Of a stretch of 62,940 nt of DNA, positions 36,333-45,850 are shown piece by piece. Source of the stretch: an uncultured Phycisphaerales bacterium (GTDB lineage: Bacteria > Planctomycetota > Phycisphaerae > Sedimentisphaerales > Anaerohalosphaeraceae). Every line of letters starts with the position of its first letter. Position 1 is the stretch's first letter. Both the position numbers and the translations under genes were made by a program. Under the pieces are notes generated by a model that saw nothing but the letters and a program-made list of their open reading frames with translations, had not been told where the DNA came from and ran no database searches. The DNA is taken from the NCBI GenBank assembly GCA_937868095.1, contig CALMLO010000062.1, positions 1-62,940 of the forward strand, written 5' to 3'.

Positions 36333-37466
36333 TTATGACCGTTGGACTGTCAGGCGGCAGAGCACCTGCTCAATCAGATTTTCCGGTACTTCAACCGCCC
36401 ATTGGCCGTCTTGACAAAGAACTTTCCCCAGTTTTTCAAGCAGCACAAAACGCGGGCGGCGTCCAAGGGCTTTCTTGTCCAGCTTCAGCAGAGAAAGAAT
36501 CTGCTCCGGTGAATACAAAGGGGGAATTCGCGTCGGAAGCCCCAGTTTTTTGAGCAATGTTTCAATCCGCTCCAGCCGATCATCAGCAGCCAAACCCATT
36601 TCTTTCTCAATCCAGCCGGCGGCTGTCATTCCAATGGCGACTGCCTGCCCGTGCAGAAGGGTATAGCCGCTGAGGGCTTCAACAGCATGTCCAATCGTAT
36701 GTCCGTAATTTAAAATCCTCCGCCGATTTTTCTCGGTAGGGTCTTCCATCACAACAGATGCCTTAATCCGACAGTTTTCACAGGCCAGATGTTCCAGAGC
36801 GTCGGTTCTGCGTTTGAGCAGCGGCTCTGTATGTTCCTCCAGCCATGCAAAAAAGCCCTCGTCGGCAATAGCCGCATGCTTGACCGACTCAGCCAATCCC
36901 GCCCGATACTGCACATCGTCCAGCGTCTGAAGCGTTGCCGTATCCATATAAACAGCAGCCGGCTGCCAGAACGCTCCAAAGGCATTCTTGCTCTGTGAGC
37001 TGTCCACTCCGGTTTTGCCGCCGATACTCGAATCGGCCTGACTGACCGTTGTCGTCGGGATATGCACTACCGGCACCCCCCGCTTGAAAACGGCCGCCGC
37101 AAAACCAGCCATATCCCCCACGGTGCCGCCCCCCAGCCCGATGACAAGACTGTCGCGTCCGAGAAGGCAGCCCTCCATTGCCTCCAGAATCGCAGAAATC
37201 GTCTGCATATTTTTAGAAACTTCTCCCGGCGGGTCAATCACAAACACACTCAAATCGTCGCCGCCGCGAAAAGCATCCCAATGACCGGCCTTCACCAGCG
37301 AAGCATCGGTAATCACAAACGGACTCCGCGGAGCAAATTGTTCCTGAAGAGCCGCCCGCAGAAACCGCAGATAGCCGCTGCCGACAAAAACTTCATACTG
37401 CCCATCCGGCACGGCAGGAACCGATACGGAAAAACACTTCAGTTTATCTTGGAGAGAGGAGGACAT
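36333..37466 (-). CDS. aroB: 3-dehydroquinate synthase
   Basis: Second step of the shikimate pathway, NAD- and zinc-dependent. 377 residues: NAD-binding GLGGGTVGDMAGFAAAVFKRG, PTTTVSQADSSIGGKTGVD, then the zinc ligands in EDPTEKNRRRILNYGHTIGHAVE (Glu and His) and LHGQAVAIGM (His). The start at 37466 lies two bases after the apt stop codon, and no separate ribosome site is seen, so coupling is likely. A longer in-frame version to 37508 would overlap apt. Confidence 0.94.
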   Translation of the reverse strand: MSSSLQDKLKCFSVSVPAVPDGQYEVFVGSGYLRFLRAALQEQFAPRSPFVITDASLVKAGHWDAFRGGDDLSVFVIDPPGEVSKNMQTISAILEAMEGCLLGRDSLVIGLGGGTVGDMAGFAAAVFKRGVPVVHIPTTTVSQADSSIGGKTGVDSSQSKNAFGAFWQPAAVYMDTATLQTLDDVQYRAGLAESVKHAAIADEGFFAWLEEHTEPLLKRRTDALEHLACENCRIKASVVMEDPTEKNRRRILNYGHTIGHAVEALSGYTLLHGQAVAIGMTAAGWIEKEMGLAADDRLERIETLLKKLGLPTRIPPLYSPEQILSLLKLDKKALGRRPRFVLLEKLGKVLCQDGQWAVEVPENLIEQVLCRLTVQRS

Positions 37467-37468
37467 CT

Positions 37469-37984
37469 TCACGAATACACAATCAATCTGTGAATCGGAT
37501 AGGAACAAAGCTTCTGCCGTCCCCCCAAATCAGACAACTCAATCAAAAATGACAGCCCGCAAATCTCGCCCCCCAGATTCCGAATCAGCTCACAGGCGGC
37601 AGCCATGGTTCCGCCTGTGGCCAGCACATCATCCACCAGTAAAACCCGCTCGCCTGGACGAATTGCATCCCGATGCACTTCGATAGCATCCTGGCCGTAT
37701 TCAAGACCGTAGGCGACCGCGGCTGTCTGGTGAGGCAGCTTGCCCTTTTTTCGCATCGGAATAAAGCCCGCCTTCAAAACAGTGGCAATGGCCGAACCGA
37801 AGATAAATCCCCTGGCTTCTACAGCAGCCACATAACGGACAGATTTGTCTATATACGGACTCGCCATCTCCCTTATAGCATACCCAAATGCCTCCGCATT
37901 TGCTAAAAGAGGCGTAATATCCCGAAACACAACCCCCGGTTTTGGGAAATCAGGAATCTGGCGAATATAGGGTTTTAAATCCAA
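37469..37984 (-). CDS. apt: Adenine phosphoribosyltransferase
   Basis: Purine salvage: adenine plus PRPP to AMP. 171 residues with FPKPGVVFRDITPLL near the N-terminus, the EARGFIFGSAIA loop, the RKKGKLP loop and the PRPP-binding VLLVDDVLATGGT. The start codon is TTG, seven bases after AAAGGG; no ATG fits the family N-terminus. First gene of the apt-aroB-proS-DUF4416 unit. Confidence 0.95.
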   Translation of the reverse strand: MDLKPYIRQIPDFPKPGVVFRDITPLLANAEAFGYAIREMASPYIDKSVRYVAAVEARGFIFGSAIATVLKAGFIPMRKKGKLPHQTAAVAYGLEYGQDAIEVHRDAIRPGERVLLVDDVLATGGTMAAACELIRNLGGEICGLSFLIELSDLGGRQKLCSYPIHRLIVYS

Positions 37985-38084
37985 ACTGAATCCCTTTCTG
38001 AACCAACATTCTCTCGGCCGCTCAGAAAAACGGGATTATACCAAAAAACTCCTTCAAAAAAACACTTTTTTCGCCCCCTATGGA

Positions 38085-38119
38085 CTGAAAAAGCGGGCCT
38101 ATCACCCAGCCCGCTTTTC
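38085..38119 (-). terminator. Terminator of the sigma factor gene
   Basis: AAAAGCGGGC (38089-38098) pairs with GCCCGCTTTT (38109-38118). On the minus strand the stem ends in a T run, 24 bases after the stop codon. Confidence 0.88.
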
Positions 38120-38142
38120 TCTTCAGCGACTGGCTTTTGCCG

Positions 38143-38949
38143 TCAACTCATCAATTCGTTCAGTTTGGCCAGGCCGTTTCGCTGAATCTGACGCACTCGT
38201 TCCCGGGTCAGACCGAGCTTTTTGCCTATTTGCTTAAGCGTCAGCGGCTTTTGACCATCCAACCCAAATCGCAGCCGAAGTACCTGGGCCTCTCGAGGGT
38301 CAATTTCCTCTAACAGTTCCAAGGCCCGGCTGAGTTCTTCTTCCGTGCCTATTTCTTCATCCGGCATCGAAATCTGCTCATCCTCAATTGCATCTTCAAG
38401 ACCTGTATTGTTCTCCGCACAGTCATACTGGAAGCCGGCTTCGACCACCGACACAATATCCTGAATGGCCTTTGCCTTGCGAATCGGCACCTTCAAAGCG
38501 CCAGCCATTTCCTCCAAACTGACCGTACGGCCCAGCTTCAGCTCCAGCTCTGCCTGAACCTGGCGCCACTGGTTAATCAGCTCTACCATGTAGGTCGGGA
38601 TATGAATCGGCTGGGCATTGTTCAGAATCGCCCGTTTGATGGCCTGCTTAATCCACCAGGCCGAATACGTACTGAAGCGAACCTTCCGCTCCGGATCAAA
38701 GGTATCCACCGCCCGAAGCAGACCAAGATTGCCTTCATCAATCAAATCTCCCAATGTCATCCCCCGTCCGGAGAACTTTTTGGCGATATTGACCACCAGT
38801 CGAAGATTCGAGCGAATGAGGCGGTCGCGGGCCTCGGGGTCATTGTATTCAATAATGGCTTCCGCAAGCATTTTTTCTTCTTCCCAACTCAGCAGCGGGG
38901 CCTCATCGATTTCTTTCAAATATTCTTTAATCGTAACATCAAAAGCCAT
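38143..38949 (-). CDS. RNA polymerase sigma-70 family factor (RpoD/SigA-like)
   Basis: 268 residues: short region 1.2, region 2 (EARDRLIRSNLRLVVNIAKKF, then GDLIDEGNLGLLRAVDTFDP and the -10-melting FSTYSAWWIKQAIKRAI), region 3, and region 4 with the helix-turn-helix LTLKQIGKKLGLTRERVRQIQ. It has no region 1.1 and an abbreviated non-conserved stretch, so it is either the compact primary sigma of this lineage or a close group 2 paralogue. I start at 38949, after AGGAG; an in-frame ATG 30 bases upstream lacks spacing. Two hairpins lie in its leader region (39011-39045). Confidence 0.92.
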   Translation of the reverse strand: MAFDVTIKEYLKEIDEAPLLSWEEEKMLAEAIIEYNDPEARDRLIRSNLRLVVNIAKKFSGRGMTLGDLIDEGNLGLLRAVDTFDPERKVRFSTYSAWWIKQAIKRAILNNAQPIHIPTYMVELINQWRQVQAELELKLGRTVSLEEMAGALKVPIRKAKAIQDIVSVVEAGFQYDCAENNTGLEDAIEDEQISMPDEEIGTEEELSRALELLEEIDPREAQVLRLRFGLDGQKPLTLKQIGKKLGLTRERVRQIQRNGLAKLNELMS

Positions 38950-39010
38950 GGCGGTTTTCTCCTGCCTTTGCCAACCCATCAGGAGCAGCGAGTTCCACAG
39001 TACTCGAAAT

Positions 39011-39045
39011 GTCCGTTTTTTCGGACGCTGCTGCCTGTACAGGCA
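39011..39045. promoter_or_regulatory. Two adjacent palindromes upstream of the sigma gene
   Basis: GTCCG-6-CGGAC at 39011-39026 and the perfect 14-base palindrome TGCCTGTACAGGCA at 39032-39045. They lie between the rpsA terminator and the sigma gene start, and could be protein operators or leader hairpins. Confidence 0.35.
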
Positions 39046-39113
39046 AATCGTTCCGCCTGTTTATCGGCTCAATACTCCTCCGCCTTAACCTCTCCTTTAC
39101 CCACAAATACGCC

Positions 39114-39152
39114 GCAAAACAAAAAAACGCCGCATTCATAAGGAATGCGGCG
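39114..39152 (-). terminator. Terminator of the rpsA operon
   Basis: On the minus strand CGCCGCATTC and GAATGCGGCG form a ten-base stem with a short loop, followed by a run of seven T. It lies 36 bases after the rpsA stop. Confidence 0.92.
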
Positions 39153-39188
39153 CTGAATATTCAAACCCAGCTTCTGGGCACAGGACAA

Positions 39189-40985
39189 TCAGGCGTTCTC
39201 CTGGTTTGTTTCCGGAGAAAAGTTTATCGGGCCTGGCATCAGCGTTCCATCCAGGCCGCCTCGCCGTTGCGGAGTGTCGTTCTTGGCTTCTCCGGCAGCA
39301 GATTTCTTCTCTTCTGCCTCAGACGCCGCGGCCTGATCTTCCGCCGCCCAGCGAACTCGACGCAGGGAAAGCCCGATTTTACGAGCATCCGTATCTACCC
39401 GCAGAATCTTAACTTCGAGCACATCACCGATTTTGACAACATCCTGCGGAGAATCCACCTTTTCATCTGACAGTTCTGAAATATGCAGAAGTCCTTCCAA
39501 ATCCGGCTCCAGCTCCACGAACACGCCGAAATTGGTCAACTTGGTAACCACGCCGCGGACAATCTGTCCGGGAATATACTTTTCAGGAATGGCCCGAATC
39601 CAGGGGTCTTCCGTCAGCTGCTTGACACCCAATGAAATACGGTGCTTTTCTTCATCCAACTCGAGGACCACACATTTAATTTCCTGTCCTTTCTGAAGAC
39701 ATTCACCGGGATGATTGTATTTCTTCGTCCAGCTCAAATCGGAGATATGAATCAGGCCGTCAATTCCCGGCTCTATTTCCACAAAGGCGCCGTAATTGGT
39801 CAGACTGGTCACGTGAGCGGTCACAATCGTACCCGTCGGATACTTCTGGCCGGCGATAGACCAAGGATTGGTTTCAAGCTGCTTGAGGCCGAGCGAAATC
39901 TCCTGCTTGTCCTTGTTGATATCCAGCACAGCCACTTCCACTTCTTCGCCCACCTGAAGGATATCCGCCGGATGAGCAATACGCTTGGTCCAGCTCATTT
40001 CACTAATGTGAATCAATCCTTCCACACCCTCTTCAAGCCGCACAAAGGCGCCGTAATTCATAATGTTAACCACCGTACCTTTGGCCCGGCTGCCGACCGG
40101 ATAACGCTGTTCGACGGTTTCCCACGGACTGGGCGTTTTCTGTTTAAGCCCCAGCGAAACTTTCTCGGTCTGATGATCCACCCCAATCACCACACATTCG
40201 ATTTCCTGGTCCATCTGCACCATCTCTGAAGGATGCGAGATACGGCCCCAGCTCATGTCAGAAATATGCAGCAGGCCGTCCAAACCGCCCAAATCGATAA
40301 ACACGCCGAAATCTGCAATATTCTTAACCACCCCTTTGCGAAGCTGACCGACCTGGATTTCCGACAGCAGTTTTTCTTTATTGGCCTGCCGATTTTCCTC
40401 AATAATTTTGCGTCGGGAGACCACAATATTGTGGTTTTCCGTGTCAATTTTGAGAATCTTGCATTCAATTTCCTGGCCGATAAAGCGGCTGATGTCGCCT
40501 GGCTTGCGAATATCCACCTGGGAAGCCGGCAGGAATACCGGCACTCCAATATCCACCAGCAGACCGCCTTTAATGCGCCGAGTAACAATTCCCTTTACCA
40601 CATCCCCTTCTTTATAATGAGTAATAACATGTTCCCAGCCGCGAATGCGATCGGCCTTGCGTTTGGAAAGCAGAATTGCCCCTTCTGCATCCACTTCTTC
40701 AAGCAAAACCTCGATTTCCTTGCCGGGCTGAATCTCCGAGGGATCATCAAACTCGGAGGCATCGACAATACCTTCGCTCTTTAAGCCCAACTCCACAATC
40801 ACATCGTTGCCAATCTGGGTGATAATGCGTCCCTTGACAATCTTGCCGGGCACGAGGGCTTCAACATTTTTCTCAAGTACTTCGCCGAGCAGCTGGTCAT
40901 GCTCATCGGTAAAAATTTCATTGACTTGCTTTTCAAGTTCCTCGGTCGTCAGACCCAGCCTGCTGATAAGATTTTTGTCAACCAT
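39189..40985 (-). CDS. rpsA: 30S ribosomal protein S1
   Basis: 598 residues with six S1 (OB-fold) domains. Their starts are recognisable as VKGRIITQIGNDVIVELG, VKGIVTRRIKGGLLVDIG, RKGVVKNIADFGVFIDLG, KGTVVNIMNYGAFVRLE, AHVTSLTNYGAFVEIE and RGVVTKLTNFGVFVELE. The first two bind the ribosome in proteobacterial S1, the last four bind mRNA. A charged tail follows. The start at 40985 follows AGGAGACG; the frame is open further upstream to 41096 but the extra residues are Arg-rich and unlike S1. Last gene of the cmk-plsC-ispH-rpsA cluster. Confidence 0.95.
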   Translation of the reverse strand: MVDKNLISRLGLTTEELEKQVNEIFTDEHDQLLGEVLEKNVEALVPGKIVKGRIITQIGNDVIVELGLKSEGIVDASEFDDPSEIQPGKEIEVLLEEVDAEGAILLSKRKADRIRGWEHVITHYKEGDVVKGIVTRRIKGGLLVDIGVPVFLPASQVDIRKPGDISRFIGQEIECKILKIDTENHNIVVSRRKIIEENRQANKEKLLSEIQVGQLRKGVVKNIADFGVFIDLGGLDGLLHISDMSWGRISHPSEMVQMDQEIECVVIGVDHQTEKVSLGLKQKTPSPWETVEQRYPVGSRAKGTVVNIMNYGAFVRLEEGVEGLIHISEMSWTKRIAHPADILQVGEEVEVAVLDINKDKQEISLGLKQLETNPWSIAGQKYPTGTIVTAHVTSLTNYGAFVEIEPGIDGLIHISDLSWTKKYNHPGECLQKGQEIKCVVLELDEEKHRISLGVKQLTEDPWIRAIPEKYIPGQIVRGVVTKLTNFGVFVELEPDLEGLLHISELSDEKVDSPQDVVKIGDVLEVKILRVDTDARKIGLSLRRVRWAAEDQAAASEAEEKKSAAGEAKNDTPQRRGGLDGTLMPGPINFSPETNQENA

Positions 40986-41112
40986 AAAAAATCGTCTCCT
41001 GTGGAGTCTGTTCCTCTGCCTCGACAGCGCCCCACATGTACGCCGCCGAGCGTTTTTCATTCCTGGTTTATCAAGAATTTTCTGCCGTCGACCCACACAG
41101 CCGACCGCTGTT

Positions 41113-41970
41113 TCAACTCATTTCTGTTCCGGAATCCGGAGAATACCGTTCCAAGTATCTGACAAAGTCTTCGATGACCCAATCTGGAGTGGACGCCCCG
41201 GCCGTTACGCCGGCTGTCTTTCTGCCAGAAAGTATCTTTTTATCAATTTCCTCCCAATTTTGCAAATGAAACGTTTGAGGATTGTGTTTTTTGCACAACT
41301 CCTCCAACTTTTTTGTATTGGCACTGTGCAGCCCCCCCAGCACAAACATCACATCCACCTGGCAGCACAGTTTCACGGCGGCCTCCTGACGAGCAATTGT
41401 TTCCCGACATAGTGTATTTACAATCCGAAGTTCAGAAAAGCCCTTCTTAATGACCGCAGAAACGGTGTCCGCAAAATAACCCGGACTTTGGGTGGTTTGA
41501 CAAAGAATTCCTAACTTCTCATTTGTACGAAAGTTATCTAAATCATCCGGTCCGGCGACAACGCGAACATCCGGTGCTGAACCAACAACGGCCTTTACTT
41601 CCGGATGTTTCTTGTCTCCAACTATCATTACTCGATAACCATCTTCATTTAATTTCCGCGCAATCTGCTGAACTCGTTTCACAAGGACGCAGGTAGCATC
41701 AACGATTTTCAGGCCTTTTCGCTTGATTTTATCCAGTTCTTCCGAGGTGGCTCCGTGGGAACGAATTAAAACTGTCCCAGACTGGATTTCATCAATGGAG
41801 TCGATGGTCTTCAAGCCCGCCTCAGATAGCCGCCGTACTACATCTTCATTGTGGATAATTGGCCCAAGACAATAAACCTCCCTTTCCTCTGCCAGTGTCT
41901 TTTCGGCAAGTTTGATAGCGTTTCTTACGCCAGGGCAAAAACCGCATTTTTCTGCAATGAAGACTTTCAT
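41113..41970 (-). CDS. ispH: 4-hydroxy-3-methylbut-2-enyl diphosphate reductase
   Basis: Last step of the non-mevalonate isoprenoid pathway, an iron-sulfur enzyme. 285 residues. The three cluster cysteines are visible in EKCGFCPGVRNAI (near residue 12), DATC (about 93) and NTLCRETIARQ (about 191). LIRSHGATSEE and VGDKKHPEVK are also typical. It follows plsC by eight bases and precedes rpsA by 127. Confidence 0.96.
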   Translation of the reverse strand: MKVFIAEKCGFCPGVRNAIKLAEKTLAEEREVYCLGPIIHNEDVVRRLSEAGLKTIDSIDEIQSGTVLIRSHGATSEELDKIKRKGLKIVDATCVLVKRVQQIARKLNEDGYRVMIVGDKKHPEVKAVVGSAPDVRVVAGPDDLDNFRTNEKLGILCQTTQSPGYFADTVSAVIKKGFSELRIVNTLCRETIARQEAAVKLCCQVDVMFVLGGLHSANTKKLEELCKKHNPQTFHLQNWEEIDKKILSGRKTAGVTAGASTPDWVIEDFVRYLERYSPDSGTEMS

Positions 41971-41978
41971 CAGATTCT

Positions 41979-42668
41979 CTAATCTGTCGGAACTGGCGTA
42001 GAATAATCCAGGGGTTCACGCCCCATCTTCTCTCGCAATTCGGCCTGCAGCTGCCGAAGCAGACTGGTAAGCTCCTCCGCAAAGGCCTCATCTCCTGCCT
42101 CTTTGACATGCTCAGGCGAAATTGGCTTGCCATAAAGAACCCCGACACGTCCTGTCAGCCGGGGCCATTTTCGGGTTCTCGGCCAGCATTCAAAGGCCCC
42201 ATCAATCACCATGGGCACAATAGGGGCCCCGGCTCGTCGGCTGATAAGCCCAAAACCGGGCTTGATCACAGCAATACGGCCATCGAGGGTTCGGCTTCCC
42301 TCCGGATACAGACAGACCGCCCACCCTTTGTTGAGCAAACCGATCACAGTACGAATAGATCGAATATCCGCCTGACCCTGCCGAATCGGAATAGCACCCA
42401 GCGAGTGAATAAGCCAACCGAAAAAACCGTGGAAAAGCGTCTGACGAGCCACAAACAAAAACGGCCTCCAAACCCATGACTGGCTGAAAATCGGGTCATA
42501 ATAACTCTGATGATTGCACAAGACCAAAATCGGCCCCCGAGCAGGCACCTGCTCTCGGCCGTACACACGAACGCGATAGAGCAGAGTAGATAAGCCGACT
42601 GTGACAAGTTGAGCAAATCTGCGCCAAAGGCGGCCTCCCCATCTGTCAAGAATATCAATCTCTGCCAT
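41979..42668 (-). CDS. plsC: 1-acyl-sn-glycerol-3-phosphate acyltransferase
   Basis: Makes phosphatidate from lysophosphatidate at the inner membrane. 229 residues, with one N-terminal hydrophobic segment, the catalytic H-x4-D box in CNHQSYYDP, and the acceptor-binding YPEGSRT. The tail (KISPEHVKE and on) is typical. Its start overlaps the end of cmk by 14 bases. Confidence 0.92.
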   Translation of the reverse strand: MAEIDILDRWGGRLWRRFAQLVTVGLSTLLYRVRVYGREQVPARGPILVLCNHQSYYDPIFSQSWVWRPFLFVARQTLFHGFFGWLIHSLGAIPIRQGQADIRSIRTVIGLLNKGWAVCLYPEGSRTLDGRIAVIKPGFGLISRRAGAPIVPMVIDGAFECWPRTRKWPRLTGRVGVLYGKPISPEHVKEAGDEAFAEELTSLLRQLQAELREKMGREPLDYSTPVPTD

Positions 42669-43338
42669 TGCTGCCTTTCCCCATTCTTTGAACCATCGCC
42701 TCTACGGTTTGCTCCGGAGATATCAAGGTGGTATCAATCACGATTGCATCCGGAGCCGTTGCTAAAGGCCCGACGGGGCGGTTTCTGTCAGAAGCATCGC
42801 GGCTTTCGATTTGGGCTTTCAACTCCTCTAAATCCACCTTGATACCGCATTCAGCCAAATCCTTTTGGCGCCGACGAGCCCGTTCCAGCGGGTCGGCCTC
42901 CAAAAAGAATTTCCATCGGGCATCTGGAAAAACCACCGTTCCCTGGTCGCGCCCTTCAGCGACGACCTTTGGAAACCGGCTGGCAAAATCCCGCTGCATT
43001 TGAACCAGCCGGCTTCGCAGAGCCGGCTGACCTGCAATAAACCGGACATTTTCCGTCACTTCCGGCCGGCGAATCTGCTGCGTGTAATCTTTTCCATCCG
43101 CCAGAACCCGAAGAACATGGCCATCAGGTTCAAACTGGAACCTCGTGGTCTCGAGCACCTTCAAAAGGGCCTCCCCATCCTCCAGATTCACCCCTTTGTC
43201 CATCGCCGCCGCCGTGACGGCCCGATACATGGCGCCGGTATCGAGACATACCGCTCCCAGACGGGCAGCAAGCATTCGGGCAATTGTGCTCTTGCCGGAT
43301 CCGGCCGGCCCGTCAATCGTAATGACCCAGGAATCCAT
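42655..43338 (-). CDS. cmk: Cytidylate kinase
   Basis: Phosphorylates CMP and dCMP. 227 residues: the P-loop IDGPAGSGKSTIA near the N-terminus, DTGAMYRAVT, the CMP-binding insert, GRDQGTVVFPDA, and RRRQKDLAE in the lid region. I begin at the ATG at 43338. A TTG at 43362 (24 bases earlier, seven bases after AAGGAA) has the better ribosome site and may be the true start. First gene of the cluster with plsC, ispH and rpsA. Confidence 0.94.
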   Translation of the reverse strand: MDSWVITIDGPAGSGKSTIARMLAARLGAVCLDTGAMYRAVTAAAMDKGVNLEDGEALLKVLETTRFQFEPDGHVLRVLADGKDYTQQIRRPEVTENVRFIAGQPALRSRLVQMQRDFASRFPKVVAEGRDQGTVVFPDARWKFFLEADPLERARRRQKDLAECGIKVDLEELKAQIESRDASDRNRPVGPLATAPDAIVIDTTLISPEQTVEAMVQRMGKGSNGRD

Positions 43339-43505
43339 CTCTGCTCGTTCTGATTCTTTCAAAAAGCATTCCTTGCCGCAGATACCAGCATCTGCGGCCT
43401 CGCACTATAGCATTGAATCCCCGGAAGGTAAAGGGAGGGCTTTCTGATGCAAGAAAAACTTCGTCTTTCTTTCCGCAACGATAAACCGGCAGTAAAAATC
43501 GATTC

Positions 43506-44369
43506 CTACAGCAATTTAGGCTGCTGTTTGAGGGGCCTTGTATATTTGTAGGTGTCTTTATAACTGGCGAAATCTACATGGCCATCCAAAAAAATCACAT
43601 TGGACAGCCCATCGTTTCGCTTTTGCAGCGTCGTTTTGTGAAAACTGGCAAAACAATCCAGAAAACGGGTCACGTCGGGGTCTGGAGGCGTTGTATAAGT
43701 CCAGGCATTGGGATATTGCGGATGAAGCGGCGCGCCGCACAGCGCATTATCATTAAAAACCGCCTCATAGCGAACAACAACGCCATTGCGGACAATCAGC
43801 CAGCAGTTTTCCTCCGAAAAGAAAAACACGGTCGCCGGCGACTGAATCTGCGACAGTTTAATCACCAGACGCTGCGAGTATGTAGTCAGCGACGTATTTT
43901 CAAACCCGCCCAGAAAGGCATTCATACTGTAGCCGAACTGCGGCTCGATAGGAATAATCGACGGATTGCACTGGCCGGAATGTTCCGGGCCGTACGCATT
44001 GGCAAATCGTCGAAAAGTAGGACAGACATGAACATCACTCCAGCTGCCGAAATAGGGGTAAAACTTTCCGGCCAATTCAGGGCGACGGTCCGGATTGCGG
44101 GAAGCATCGTGCCACTGACAAACACGGGGATGGCTGCTTTCATCAAAAGACTTGTAAATGGAACACCAGGCGTTAGGAAAAATCTCATTGTTTTCATTCA
44201 GATACATCTTGCCGACAACACCGTATTGCTTGAGATTGTTCTTGCAGAGCACTTCCCATGCAGCCGTTCTAACTCTGCTGAGTGCGGGAATCAGAATCGA
44301 AAGCAGAAGTCCAATGATAGCGATGACAATCAGCAGCTCAATAAGCGTAAATGCTCTTTTTGCCGCCAT
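43506..44369 (-). CDS. Type II secretion-type pseudopilin
   Basis: 287 residues. The prepilin motif RAFTLIELLIVIAIIGLLLSI lies at the N-terminus (Phe after the cleavage site, Glu at +5), so it is processed by prepilin peptidase and inserted in the inner membrane. The C-terminal globular domain has several Cys and ends with NVIFLDGHVDF, typical of the large planctomycete pseudopilin families. The start at 44369 follows GGGGAGAG; a longer frame to 44495 is untranslated sequence containing the promoter at 44407-44435. No other secretion genes adjoin. Confidence 0.88.
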   Translation of the reverse strand: MAAKRAFTLIELLIVIAIIGLLLSILIPALSRVRTAAWEVLCKNNLKQYGVVGKMYLNENNEIFPNAWCSIYKSFDESSHPRVCQWHDASRNPDRRPELAGKFYPYFGSWSDVHVCPTFRRFANAYGPEHSGQCNPSIIPIEPQFGYSMNAFLGGFENTSLTTYSQRLVIKLSQIQSPATVFFFSEENCWLIVRNGVVVRYEAVFNDNALCGAPLHPQYPNAWTYTTPPDPDVTRFLDCFASFHKTTLQKRNDGLSNVIFLDGHVDFASYKDTYKYTRPLKQQPKLL

Positions 44370-44406
44370 AAGCAACTCTCCCCTTGATCGCGCCCCCTGT
44401 CTATTT

Positions 44407-44435
44407 AGTATATCCACTCCCCCTCCTTTCAGCAA
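44407..44435 (-). promoter_or_regulatory. Promoter of the pseudopilin gene
   Basis: On the minus strand TTGCTG (44430-44435), 17 bases, TATACT (44407-44412), 37 bases before the ATG. Confidence 0.65.
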
Positions 44436-44524
44436 TAGCCAATCTCTTGGATTATTGGCGAATTTTTTAAAAGAAAGGAGCGGTTTCCTTAACAATAGAA
44501 GACTCTTTTTGTCCCCTTAGCGGT

Positions 44525-45850
44525 CTATTTGCCCTCGCTTTTCGAACAATCGCAGTCCTCTGGGGATGGGATATACTTTTCATCCCGTCGGATAACGACC
44601 AAGCTGGTATCGTCCGTCTGGCTGGCCAAGCCGACAAACCGACGACGCCACGTCAGAAGAGAGCGGATAAAAGATTCTGAGCTGTGGACACAGCACTTCC
44701 CAATGGCCTCAAAAAAACGCTGCCGGCCCCAGATTTCACCTTCAAAATTCATTGCATCAATCAGGCCGTCTGTATAAAGAAGCAAAATGTCATCCTGCTG
44801 CAGAGCAATCGAGTGAATGGAATACTCCGCATCCGGCCAGACCCCGAGAACAAGACCCCCTTCCTCCAGCTCGATGAGTTCTTTTCCGCGTCGAAGAAGG
44901 CCCGGCTCGTGGCCGCAATTGCAGTAGGTGAGGGTATTTTCCCGCGTATCAATTCGGGCCATAAACAGCGTGATAAATTCTCCATCCCGGCATTCCCTGC
45001 ACGCAACCCGATTCAGTTTCGCAATAATTTCCTGCATACTGTGCCGGCCGTATCCGCCGTCGGCATAGGCCCGAAGAGCCCCTCGGAACATACTCATCAT
45101 AATCGCCGCCGGAAGTCCCTTGCCGATCACGTCTGCAATCCCGACAACAAGGGTATGCTCATCCAGCTGCAGAAAATCGTACAAATCACCGCCGATTTCA
45201 TAGCAGGGCTGGTAATGGGCTCGAATATCCAGCCCCTTCATGCACGGGGCTTTTTCCGGTATCATTCGTCGCTGAATAACCGCCGCCAGCCGCATCTGCT
45301 CAGCCATACGAGCCCCCTCGAGGGCCTCGGCATACAAACGAGCATTGGTAATCGCCACAGCACACTGCGTGGCCACCAGCCGCGCAAGCCGAATTGAATT
45401 TTCATCAAACCGGTTGGGCTCCGAACTGTACAGACGAAGCACCCCCAGCGGCTTATCACGGAAAATCATGGCGACGGTCAACTGGCTGATCAGTCCTTCC
45501 TGAATCGTCGCCTCCCGATACTGCACGCGTGGATCCACCCGCATATCATCAAGGACAACGGCTTTGCCCTCAAAGGCCTCTTTGATTACAGGGTCATCTT
45601 TGGTAACCGGTCCTTTGTTCCGATAGGCCTCACTGAGACCATAGGTGCTCCGCATCTTCAGGTCGCCGGACTCTTCATCCAGCAGCCGAATCGAACAGGC
45701 CGTTGTATTGGTAATCCGTACAGCCGCTTCGGCCAGACGGTCCAAGACCTCCTGAAGGTCAAAATTTCCCGCCACAAGCGTTGAAATCTGGTAGATTTCT
45801 TCTTCTCGCTGCGACTGTTGTTTTTCCAGTTCCGCCATCATAGCATCCAT
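44525..45850 (-). CDS. GAF-domain PP2C (SpoIIE/RsbU-type) phosphatase
   Basis: 441 residues. A short N-terminal coiled coil (about 5-25) is followed by a GAF sensor domain (about 30-185, with LRLYSSEPNRFDENSIRLARLVATQCAV at its end split over strands), a coiled linker and a PPM phosphatase (about 205-430). The metal-binding motifs GGDLYDF, ADVIGKGLPAA and YTDGLIDA are present. It would dephosphorylate an anti-sigma-antagonist or similar protein in response to a ligand or partner. No anti-sigma or antagonist gene adjoins. The start at 45850 follows GGGAGGAG. It is flanked by two pseudopilin genes. Confidence 0.88.
   Translation of the reverse strand: MDAMMAELEKQQSQREEEIYQISTLVAGNFDLQEVLDRLAEAAVRITNTTACSIRLLDEESGDLKMRSTYGLSEAYRNKGPVTKDDPVIKEAFEGKAVVLDDMRVDPRVQYREATIQEGLISQLTVAMIFRDKPLGVLRLYSSEPNRFDENSIRLARLVATQCAVAITNARLYAEALEGARMAEQMRLAAVIQRRMIPEKAPCMKGLDIRAHYQPCYEIGGDLYDFLQLDEHTLVVGIADVIGKGLPAAIMMSMFRGALRAYADGGYGRHSMQEIIAKLNRVACRECRDGEFITLFMARIDTRENTLTYCNCGHEPGLLRRGKELIELEEGGLVLGVWPDAEYSIHSIALQQDDILLLYTDGLIDAMNFEGEIWGRQRFFEAIGKCCVHSSESFIRSLLTWRRRFVGLASQTDDTSLVVIRRDEKYIPSPEDCDCSKSEGK

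Noticed and set aside
34936..36414. A 492-codon plus-strand frame opposite proS
   Set aside because: proS has all synthetase motifs; the opposite frame has none and no ribosome site.
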